A DNA stretch of 64,000 nucleotides from Cellulomonas sp. SLBN-39 (lineage in GTDB: Bacteria; Actinomycetota; Actinomycetes; Actinomycetales; Cellulomonadaceae): assembly GCF_006715865.1 (NCBI RefSeq), contig NZ_VFOA01000001.1, positions 2,852,001 through 2,916,000 of the forward strand, in the 5' to 3' direction. This document shows, piece after piece, positions 43,596 to 51,096 of this stretch. A model generated the notes under the pieces. It searched no databases and was not told the DNA's origin. It saw only the letters and a program-made list of their open reading frames with translations. Position 1 is the first letter of the stretch. Each line of letters begins with the position of its first letter. The translations under genes were made by a program, and so were the position numbers.

Positions 43596-45125
43596 ATGCG
43601 ACGACGCATGCTCGCGTTCGCGGCGGCCGCCGCCGTGCTGCTCACCGCAGCCTGCGGCGGTGGGGACGAGGCCGCCACCGGCGGCGAGACCACGGGGTCG
43701 ACCGCGTCCCTCGTGCTCGGGCAGACCGACATCCCGGCGTCGTTCGACGTCCTCGGCTACGCGTCGGGCACCAAGACGCAGTACTTCACGGCGGTGTACG
43801 ACACCCTGCTGCGCCAGGACGGCTCCGGCGCGATCGTCCCCGGCCTGGCCACCGACTGGGCGTACGACGACACCCGGACCGTCCTGACCCTCACGCTGCG
43901 CGAGGGCGTGACGTTCACGGACGGCGTGGCGCTCGACGCCGACGCCGTCGTGGCGAACATCGAGCACTTCCGCGGCTCCAGCACCCCCGACCTGTCGAAC
44001 GCCGCGTACATCGACACCGTCAGCGCGGTCGACGCCACCACGGTCGAGATCACGCTCACCGAGCCGGACCCGATGATGCTGACGTGGCTCACGCAGCCGC
44101 TGGGCTACATGTCCTCGCCGGAGTCGTGGGAGAACGAGGACGTCGCGACCAACCCGGTGGGCAGCGGCCCGTACGTGCTGGACACCGAGGCGACCGTCGT
44201 CGGGTCGACGTACGTGTTCACGAAGAACCCCGACTACTGGGACGACTCCCTCCAGCTGTTCGACACGCTCACGATGAACTACTACGCCGACCAGTCCGCG
44301 CTGCTCAACGCGCTGCAGGGCGGCCAGGTCGACGCCGCGCCCTTCAACCAGTTCTCCGCCCTGGAGCAGGTCGAGGCCGCCGGCTACGAGTCGAACGTCT
44401 CCCGGCTCGACTGGGAGGGGCTCATGCTTCTCGACCGGGACGGCGCGCTCGACCCGGCCCTCGCGGACGTGCGCGTGCGGCAGGCCATCAACCACGCGAT
44501 CGCCAAGGACAGCATCCTGTCCGCGATCCTCCTCGACCACGGCACCGCGACCAGCCAGATCTTCGGCCCGTCCACCGACGGCTACGACGAGTCCCTCGAC
44601 GGGTACTACACGTACGACCCCGACAAGGCGAAGGCGCTGCTCGCCGAGGCCGGGTACGCCGACGGGCTCGAGCTCACCATGCCGAGCACCTCGGTCATCG
44701 ACCAGGCCCTGCTCACGTCCATCCAGCAGCAGCTCGCCGACGTCGGCATCACCGTGTCGTACACCGACGTGGGCACGAACTTCATCTCCGACCTGATGGG
44801 CGCCAAGTACGGCTCGTCGTGGATGCGTCTGGCCTCGTCGTCCGACTGGCAGACCGCCACGTTCGCGCTCACGCCGGACGCGCTGTTCAACTCCTTCCGC
44901 ACCCAGCGGCCCGAGGTCGACGCCCTGCTCGAGACCGTCCAGAAGGGCACCGAGGAGGAGGCGGCCGCGGCCGCCCAGGAGCTCAACCGGTACGTCGTCG
45001 AGGAGGCGTGGTTCGCGCCCTTCTACTTCGTCGACAACGTCTACGTCTCGAAGCCGACGCTGGACGTGACGCCGGCGGCCGACATGGTCGTGCCGTACCT
45101 GTACCTCATCCAGCCCGCCGCCTGA
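43596..45125 (+). CDS. ABC substrate-binding lipoprotein, family 5
   Basis: The 509-residue protein has a lipobox LTAAC (Cys20) and the family 5 fold: LRQDGSGAIVPGLATDWAYDD, LTLREGVTFTDGV and VRVRQAINHAIAKDSI. The family is named for peptides and nickel, but several members bind oligosaccharides (for example in Thermotoga). Location beside GH42, GH43 and GH3 genes and a LacI regulator makes an oligosaccharide ligand likely here. The ATG at 43596 has GGAG six bases upstream; the ATG at 43590 abuts the ribosome site and is rejected. A 105-bp gap follows before the permease gene. Confidence 0.9.
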   Translation: MRRRMLAFAAAAAVLLTAACGGGDEAATGGETTGSTASLVLGQTDIPASFDVLGYASGTKTQYFTAVYDTLLRQDGSGAIVPGLATDWAYDDTRTVLTLTLREGVTFTDGVALDADAVVANIEHFRGSSTPDLSNAAYIDTVSAVDATTVEITLTEPDPMMLTWLTQPLGYMSSPESWENEDVATNPVGSGPYVLDTEATVVGSTYVFTKNPDYWDDSLQLFDTLTMNYYADQSALLNALQGGQVDAAPFNQFSALEQVEAAGYESNVSRLDWEGLMLLDRDGALDPALADVRVRQAINHAIAKDSILSAILLDHGTATSQIFGPSTDGYDESLDGYYTYDPDKAKALLAEAGYADGLELTMPSTSVIDQALLTSIQQQLADVGITVSYTDVGTNFISDLMGAKYGSSWMRLASSSDWQTATFALTPDALFNSFRTQRPEVDALLETVQKGTEEEAAAAAQELNRYVVEEAWFAPFYFVDNVYVSKPTLDVTPAADMVVPYLYLIQPAA

Positions 45126-45230
45126 CCACCCGTCCCTGCCCGCCCCGCCCGGGGCGCCGGGCGTCCGTGACCCTCGGTCCACGGACCGCGGGCGCCCCGG
45201 CGCGGGACGGTGAGCCCCCGGGAGGGCGGC

Positions 45231-46172
45231 ATGCTCAGATTCCTCGTCCGGCGGACGGTCGCCGGTGCCGCGATGCTGCTGGTCATCAGCACGCTCGCGT
45301 TCACGCTGCTGTACCTGACCGGCGCCGACATCGCCCGCAACCTGCTCGGCGACAACGCGTCCCAGGAGGCGGTCGACCTGCGTGCCGCCCAGCTCGGCCT
45401 CGACCGGCCGCTGGGGGAGCGGTACCTGGACTGGCTGTCCGGCGCCGTCCGCGGCGACCTCGGCACGTCGTGGTTCGGCGGGTCGTCGGTGGTCGACCTG
45501 CTGGCCTCCCGGCTCGGGGTCACCCTGTCCCTCGTCGTCCTCTCCACGCTCCTGTCCGCGGTGGTCGCCACCGTGGTCGGCGTGTGGGCCGCGGTCCGCC
45601 GCGGCTGGGTCGACCGTGTCGTGCAGGTCTTCTCGATGGCCGGCGCCGCCGTCCCCAACTACCTCGTCGCGCTCGGGCTCGTGCTGGTCTTCGCGATCGA
45701 CCTGGCCTGGTTCGCCCCCACCGGGTACACCCGGCCCGAGGTCTCGGTCGGGGCGTGGCTCGCGTCGATCGCCCTGCCGGTCGCGGCGCTGACCGTCGGC
45801 TGCATCGCCGGTACCGCTCAGCAGGTGCGCTCGGCGATGATCGACGCGCTGCGCCAGGACTACGTGCGCACGCTGCGCTCGCGCGGCCTGCCCGAGCGGT
45901 CCGTCGTCTACCGGCACGTGCTGCGCAACGCCGCCGGGCCCGGGCTGTCCGTGCTGGCGCTGCAGTTCGTCGGGCTCCTCGGCGGGGCCGTGGTCATCGA
46001 GCAGATGTTCGCCGTGCCCGGCCTCGGTGCGCTGTCCGTCGCCAGCACCCGCCAGGGCGACATCCCCGTGATCATGGGCGTCGTCGTCGTGATCGCCGTC
46101 ATCGTCATCCTCGTCAACCTGCTGATCGACCTCGCGCAGGGCTGGCTCGACCCGAAGGCACGGACCGCATGA
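45231..46172 (+). CDS. ABC permease, DppB type
   Basis: The 313-residue inner-membrane protein has an N-terminal helix (FLVRRTVAGAAMLLVISTLAF), RGDLGTSWFGG in the periplasmic loop, the EAA-loop segment QDYVRTLRSRGLPERSVVYRHVLRNAA and VFAVPGLGALSVAS. It is one half of the channel; the second half is the N-terminal part of the next protein. GGAGGGCGGC precedes the ATG at 45231. Its stop overlaps the next start (ATGA). Confidence 0.92.
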   Translation: MLRFLVRRTVAGAAMLLVISTLAFTLLYLTGADIARNLLGDNASQEAVDLRAAQLGLDRPLGERYLDWLSGAVRGDLGTSWFGGSSVVDLLASRLGVTLSLVVLSTLLSAVVATVVGVWAAVRRGWVDRVVQVFSMAGAAVPNYLVALGLVLVFAIDLAWFAPTGYTRPEVSVGAWLASIALPVAALTVGCIAGTAQQVRSAMIDALRQDYVRTLRSRGLPERSVVYRHVLRNAAGPGLSVLALQFVGLLGGAVVIEQMFAVPGLGALSVASTRQGDIPVIMGVVVVIAVIVILVNLLIDLAQGWLDPKARTA

Positions 46173-47968
46173 GCGACGTCGCCCCCACCCCCGCCGGCTC
46201 GGCCGCCACCGCCGACCGCTCCGTCGTGCGCCGCCTGCTGCACGACCCGCTCGGCGCGGTCGCGCTCGGGTTCCTCGCGCTCGTCGTCCTGGCCGTGACG
46301 TTCGCCCCGCTGCTCACCCCGCACGACGCCACCACCGCCGTCATCACCGACGCCCTGGCCTCGCCCGGCGAGGGCGGCCACCTGCTCGGCGCGGACAGCG
46401 CGGGCCGTGACGTGTGGGCCCGCCTGCTCTTCGGCGGCCGGTTCAGCCTCCTCGGCGCGCTGCTGGCCCTGACCGTCGCGGTCGTGGTCGGTGGGCTCAG
46501 CGGGCTCGTCGCCGGGTACGTCGGCCGCTGGTTCGACACGCTGGCCTCCGGCGCCGCGGCCGTGCTCATGGCGCTGCCCGGCATCGTCGTGCTGCTCGCG
46601 GCGCGCTCGGTCATCGGCCCGTCGGCCTGGTGGGCGATGGCGATCTTCGGGGTGCTGCTCTCGGCGTCCGTGTTCCGCCTCGTGCGCCAGACCGTGCAGT
46701 CCGTGCGCGGGGAGCTCTACGTCGACGCCGCGCGCGTCGCCGGGCTGTCCGACACCCGCATCGTGCTCCGCCACGTGCTGCGCGTGGTGCGCGCGCCGAT
46801 CATCATCCAGGCCGCGTTCATCGCGTCCGTCGCGATCGCCGTGCAGGCCGGCCTGGAGTTCCTCGGGCTCGGCGACCTCACGCTGCCCACCTGGGGCGGC
46901 ATGCTCAACGACGGGTTCTCCCGCATCTACCAGCAGCCGCTGCTCGTGGTCTGGCCCGCCCTGGCGATCTCGCTGGTCTGCCTGGCCCTGACGCTCGTCG
47001 CGAACGCGCTGCGCGACGCGCTCGAGGGCACGGGCAGCACGCGGCGGGTGCGCCCGGCACCGGCGACGGCGGCGGTGCAGGCCACGCCCGCGCCGGGTGC
47101 CGCGTCCGTCGACGAGCGCACGATCCTCCAGGTCGAAGGACTGCGGGTCGGCTACGCGCTGCCCGACGGCTCCACCACGGAGGTCGTGCACGGCGTCGAC
47201 CTCACGGTCCGGCGCGGCGAGGTCGTGGGCCTGATCGGCGAGTCCGGGTCGGGCAAGACCCAGACCGCGTTCTCCGTGCTGCGGCTGCTGCCCGAGGGCG
47301 GTGCGATCCTCGGCGGGCGCGTGCTGTGGAAGGGCCGCGACCTGGCGGCCCTGTCCGCCCGGGAGATGACGGCGGTGCGCGGCGCGCAGATCGCGTACGT
47401 GCCGCAGGAGCCCATGAGCAACCTCGACCCCTCGTTCACGATCGGCTCCCAGCTCGTCGAGCCCATGCGCGTGCACCTCGGGCTGAACCGGGCGCAGGCC
47501 CGGGCCCGGGCGCTCGAGCTGCTCGACCGCGTCGGCATCCGCCGGCCCGAGCAGGTGCTGCGCGCCTACCCGCACGAGGTCTCCGGCGGCATGGCCCAGC
47601 GCGTGCTGATCGCCGGGGCCATCAGCTGCCGGCCCGAGCTGCTCATCGCCGACGAGCCCACCACGGCCCTCGACGTCACCGTGCAGGCCGACATCCTCGA
47701 CCTGCTGCGCGACCTGCAGGCCGAGCTCGACATGGGCGTGCTGCTCGTCACGCACAACTTCGGCGTCGTCGCCGACCTGTGCGACCGGGTCGCGGTCATG
47801 CAGGACGGCCTCGTCGTCGAGCGCGGTGCCACCCGCGAGCTGTTCGCCGCGCACCAGCACCCGTACACGACCCAGCTCTTCGACGCGATCCTCGACCCCG
47901 CGCAGCTGCGCGAGCCCTACCGTCCGCCGCACGCGGACGCCCGACCGCAGGAGGTGGGTCAGCCGTGA
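46169..47968 (+). CDS. fused ABC permease-ATPase (DppC-DppD)
   Basis: The 599-residue protein joins a DppC-type permease (about 1-295; GADSAGRDVWARLLFGGRFSL, EAA-loop segment YVDAARVAGLSDTRIVLRHVL, LEFLGLGDLTLPTWGGML) to a DppD-type ATPase (about 315-599). The ATPase has Walker A GESGSGKT, signature VSGGM, Walker B LLIADEPTTALD and switch His in VTHNF. The VSGGM signature, in place of LSGGQ, is common in DppD subunits. An Ala/Pro linker separates the parts. Together with DppB upstream and DppF downstream it forms a complete importer. Both ends overlap neighbouring genes. Confidence 0.92.
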   Translation: MSDVAPTPAGSAATADRSVVRRLLHDPLGAVALGFLALVVLAVTFAPLLTPHDATTAVITDALASPGEGGHLLGADSAGRDVWARLLFGGRFSLLGALLALTVAVVVGGLSGLVAGYVGRWFDTLASGAAAVLMALPGIVVLLAARSVIGPSAWWAMAIFGVLLSASVFRLVRQTVQSVRGELYVDAARVAGLSDTRIVLRHVLRVVRAPIIIQAAFIASVAIAVQAGLEFLGLGDLTLPTWGGMLNDGFSRIYQQPLLVVWPALAISLVCLALTLVANALRDALEGTGSTRRVRPAPATAAVQATPAPGAASVDERTILQVEGLRVGYALPDGSTTEVVHGVDLTVRRGEVVGLIGESGSGKTQTAFSVLRLLPEGGAILGGRVLWKGRDLAALSAREMTAVRGAQIAYVPQEPMSNLDPSFTIGSQLVEPMRVHLGLNRAQARARALELLDRVGIRRPEQVLRAYPHEVSGGMAQRVLIAGAISCRPELLIADEPTTALDVTVQADILDLLRDLQAELDMGVLLVTHNFGVVADLCDRVAVMQDGLVVERGATRELFAAHQHPYTTQLFDAILDPAQLREPYRPPHADARPQEVGQP

Positions 47969-48828
47969 CGCAGCCGCTGCTCGAGGTCCGCGACCTCGTC
48001 GTGGAGTACCCGGCGCAGGGGTTCCGCGCCGCGCCGTTCCGGGCCCTGAAGGGCGTGAGCATCGACGTGCGCCCCGGCGAGTGCGTCGGGCTGGTCGGGG
48101 AGTCCGGGTCGGGCAAGACCACGCTCGGCCGGGCGGTGCTGGGCCTGGCGCCCGTCACCGCGGGGTCCGTGCGCCTCGACGGGCGGGAGATCAGCCGGCT
48201 GCGCCCGCGCGAGCGCCGCCGTCTCGGCGCGGACGTGCAGGTCGTCTTCCAGGACCCGTACACCTCGCTCAACCCCTCGATGACGATCGGGGACATCCTC
48301 GCCGAGCCGCTCACCGCCCGGCGCGTCGGACGCGCGCAGGCGCGGGCCCGGGTCGCCGAGCTGCTCGACCAGGTGCGCCTGCCCGCCGACGCCCTGCACC
48401 GCCTGCCGCGCGAGTTCAGCGGCGGCCAGCGCCAGCGCGTCGCGATCGCCCGGGCCCTGGCGCTGTCCCCGCGGCTCATCATCTGCGACGAGCCCGTCTC
48501 CGCCCTGGACCTGTCGACGCAGGCGCGGGTGCTGGACCTGCTCGTGGAGATCCAGCAGCGCACGGGCGTGGCGTACCTCTTCGTCACGCACGACCTCGAC
48601 GTCGTGCGGCACGTGAGCCACCGGGTCGCGGTCATGTACCAGGGCGAGATCGTCGAGCGCGGCGAGGCGGGCGACGTCACGCGCGCACCCGAGCACCCGT
48701 ACACGCAACGGCTGTGGGCCGCGGCTCCCGTCGCCGACCCGGTCGCGCAGGAACGGCGCCGGGCGGACCGGCACCGGCTGCTCGCCGCGCAGGCGGCTGC
48801 CGACGAGCAGGCCGGCGCCGTCGCCTGA
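47965..48828 (+). CDS. ABC importer ATPase, DppF type
   Basis: The 287-residue ATPase has Walker A GESGSGKT, Q-loop QVVFQDPYTSLNP, signature FSGGQRQR, Walker B LIICDEPVSALD and switch His in VTHDL. The C-terminal APEHPYTQRLWAAAP segment is the family's oligopeptide-type extension. The GTG at 47965 overlaps the upstream stop (GTGA). It pairs with the ATPase half of the preceding fusion and completes the operon. A strong hairpin follows its stop. Confidence 0.92.
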   Translation: MTQPLLEVRDLVVEYPAQGFRAAPFRALKGVSIDVRPGECVGLVGESGSGKTTLGRAVLGLAPVTAGSVRLDGREISRLRPRERRRLGADVQVVFQDPYTSLNPSMTIGDILAEPLTARRVGRAQARARVAELLDQVRLPADALHRLPREFSGGQRQRVAIARALALSPRLIICDEPVSALDLSTQARVLDLLVEIQQRTGVAYLFVTHDLDVVRHVSHRVAVMYQGEIVERGEAGDVTRAPEHPYTQRLWAAAPVADPVAQERRRADRHRLLAAQAAADEQAGAVA

Positions 48829-48834
48829 CGCGAC

Positions 48835-48864
48835 GGCGCCCCGGACCGTGCGGTCCGGGGCGCC
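48835..48864 (+). terminator. hairpin terminator after importer operon
   Basis: GGCGCCCCGGACC (48835-48847) and GGTCCGGGGCGCC (48852-48864) form a perfect 13-bp stem with a GTGC loop, followed by GGGGGTTGTT. It separates the importer operon from the convergent YhgE-like gene. Confidence 0.8.
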
Positions 48865-48878
48865 GGGGGTTGTTCCCG

Positions 48879-51068
48879 TCAGGCGGGCAGGGCCGCGAGG
48901 CGCGTGGCCCCGGCGGCGTGCCGGGCGCGGACCACGGCGAGCACCGAGAACGCCACGGACCCGACGGCCCACACGACGAGCCCGGCCGCGGGGCCGCCGA
49001 GGCCGCCAGCGGTCTCCGACGTCGCGGTCGCGAGCGCGTCGACCCCCGGGCCCAGGGGGCCGAGGTTGCCGACGAGGCCGAGCCACGCGGGTGCCGAGGC
49101 GGCGAGACCGGCGACGAGCACCGCGAACGCGACGACCACGGCGAACGCGCGGCCCACGTGCCCCGTCCAGGCGGCGAGCGCCTGGTGGAAGGCCGCGAAC
49201 GCCAGCGCCGCGAGCACCGCGAGGCCGACGAGGCCGAGCCCGGCCCCGGCCGACCGGTCCGTGACCGCCCACACGAGCCCGCCGACGAGCACGCCCTGCG
49301 CGACCGCGACGGCCGCCGGGACGGCCAGGGCGCCGAGGACCGACGAGAACGCTGAGCGCGTGGTGCCGACCACCCGCGCCGGCAGGGTCGGGAACGCGAG
49401 GAACAGCGCGAGCGCGCCGAGCCACAGGGCGACGGCCGTGAGCGTCGCGACCGGGGCGAGCGACGTCGCCGTCACCGTGGCGGGGGCCGCGACGGGGGCG
49501 GAGATGACCTCGGCGAGCGTGGTGCGCTCGGCCTCGTCGTACGTCGGCACCTGGTCGACGGCCTCCTGCAGGCCGTCGGCGAGGTCGCCCGTGCCGTCGG
49601 CGAGCTCGGCGCTGCCGTCCCGCGCCTGGCCGAGGCCGCCCGCCAGCTCCCCGGCGCCCGACGCGAGCTGCGTCGCCCCGGACGAGAGCTCGCTCGCCCC
49701 GGACGCGAGCCCGGACGTGCCGGTCGCGAGCTCGGACGCCCCGTCGGCGAGCTCGTCGGCGCCGCCCGCGAGCTGGGTGCTCCCGGCGGCGAGCTGGTCG
49801 ATCCCGTCGGCCAGCTGACCGGCGCCGGCCGACAGGTCCTGCGTCCCGTCCGCGAGCCGGCTCGCACCGTCGGCGAGGTCCGCGGCGCCGGCGGACAGGT
49901 CGGAGACCCCGTCCTGCAGCGCGAAGAGTCCGTCCCCGCGCTGCTCGGTGCCGACGATCGCATCCAGCGCGCCGGCGACCATGCCGATGTCCGTGCCGTA
50001 TGCCGTCACCGCTGCCTGAAGGTCGGCCACGAGGGCGTCGCACGTCGGGCCGACCGGCTCAGGGACGCACCCGGCCCCGGCGAGCTGCAGGGTCAGGCCC
50101 TGCACCTGCTCGACGAAACCCGGGAGGTCCTCGACGTTCTCCGCAGCAAGGTCGGCGTAGGTCCGGGCCGTCTCGGGTGTGCCCTCGAGCCCCTCGCTCA
50201 GGGCCGCAGTCCCGTCTGCCAGCTGTCGGGCGCCGGTGGCGAGCGTCGGCGTCTGCGACGCGAGCCCGGCCGTGCCGTCCGCCAGCGTGCGGGCCCCCTC
50301 GGCCGACCGGCCGGCGCCGTCGGCGAGGTCCTGGGTGCCGTTCGCGAGGGTGCGGGCGCCCTGGGCGAGGGTGTGGGCACCGGTGGCGAGCTGGGCGGCG
50401 CCGGACTGGAAGGTGCCGAGCCCGGTGGCCAGGCCCGTGGTGCCCTCGGCGAGGGTGGTGGCGCCGTCGGCGAGCTGGGACTGGCCGTCGGCGAGCTCCT
50501 GCGTGCCGTCGGCGAGCTGGTCGGCGCCGTCGGCGGCCTCGCCGAGCTGGTCGGACAGGGTGGTGAACCCGAGCAGCACGTTGTCCAGGTACGTCTGCGT
50601 GAGGTCGCGGCCGAAGGCCGTCGTCGCCGACGCGGCCAGGGCGCTGGTCACGGCGTCGTCGGTGGCCGACGAGCCGTCGGCGGTGACGATGTCGATGGTC
50701 GCCTGCCGGGCGTCGGCGGGGTCGTCGGAGCCGAACGACGTCGCGGCGGCCGAGAAGTCCTCGGGGATCGTCACCACGGCGGCGTAGGTGCCGTCGGCGA
50801 GGCCCGCGGCGGCGGTCTCCTCGTCGCTGATGAGCCAGGTCCAGCCGTCGGCGTCGTCGCTGGTCTCGACGAGCTGGGCCGAGAGCTGGCGCCCGAGGGG
50901 GGCGATCTGCCCGTCGACGGTCACGGGCTCGTCGTTGTTGACGATCGCGGCCTGCACGTCGCGCGTGCGGTCCGTGGGCGTCCAGAGGCCGGCGAGCAGG
51001 GTGACGACGAGCGCGAGCGGCACCGCGAGGGCGACGATCACGGCGGGCAGGGTGCGCGTGGGACGCAT
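48879..51068 (-). CDS. YhgE/Pip-like membrane protein with seven-residue repeats
   Basis: The 729-residue protein has one N-terminal membrane helix (about 8-28), a large extracytoplasmic region and a C-terminal set of about six helices (from 510), as in the YhgE/Pip family related to ABC-2 permeases. The middle part (about 195-340 and 420-490) is built of imperfect seven-residue units of the form LADGxxx/LAxGAxx, likely an elongated stalk-like helix bundle. The two blocks are separated by a segment with two Cys (CVPEPVGPTCDALV) that could form a disulfide. AAGGA precedes the ATG at 51068. It follows the MMPL gene by 28 bp and is presumably its functional partner at the cell envelope. Confidence 0.88.
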   Translation of the reverse strand: MRPTRTLPAVIVALAVPLALVVTLLAGLWTPTDRTRDVQAAIVNNDEPVTVDGQIAPLGRQLSAQLVETSDDADGWTWLISDEETAAAGLADGTYAAVVTIPEDFSAAATSFGSDDPADARQATIDIVTADGSSATDDAVTSALAASATTAFGRDLTQTYLDNVLLGFTTLSDQLGEAADGADQLADGTQELADGQSQLADGATTLAEGTTGLATGLGTFQSGAAQLATGAHTLAQGARTLANGTQDLADGAGRSAEGARTLADGTAGLASQTPTLATGARQLADGTAALSEGLEGTPETARTYADLAAENVEDLPGFVEQVQGLTLQLAGAGCVPEPVGPTCDALVADLQAAVTAYGTDIGMVAGALDAIVGTEQRGDGLFALQDGVSDLSAGAADLADGASRLADGTQDLSAGAGQLADGIDQLAAGSTQLAGGADELADGASELATGTSGLASGASELSSGATQLASGAGELAGGLGQARDGSAELADGTGDLADGLQEAVDQVPTYDEAERTTLAEVISAPVAAPATVTATSLAPVATLTAVALWLGALALFLAFPTLPARVVGTTRSAFSSVLGALAVPAAVAVAQGVLVGGLVWAVTDRSAGAGLGLVGLAVLAALAFAAFHQALAAWTGHVGRAFAVVVAFAVLVAGLAASAPAWLGLVGNLGPLGPGVDALATATSETAGGLGGPAAGLVVWAVGSVAFSVLAVVRARHAAGATRLAALPA

Positions 51069-51096
51069 GGGGTGGTCCTTCCGGGGTGTCGTCACG

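Noticed and set aside
43581..45917. Minus-strand 778-codon open frame
   Set aside because: It is antisense to the family 5 lipoprotein and DppB genes and shows no domain signature.
45908..47932. Minus-strand 674-codon open frame
   Set aside because: It is antisense to the fused permease-ATPase; composition is dominated by Arg, Asp, Gly and His.
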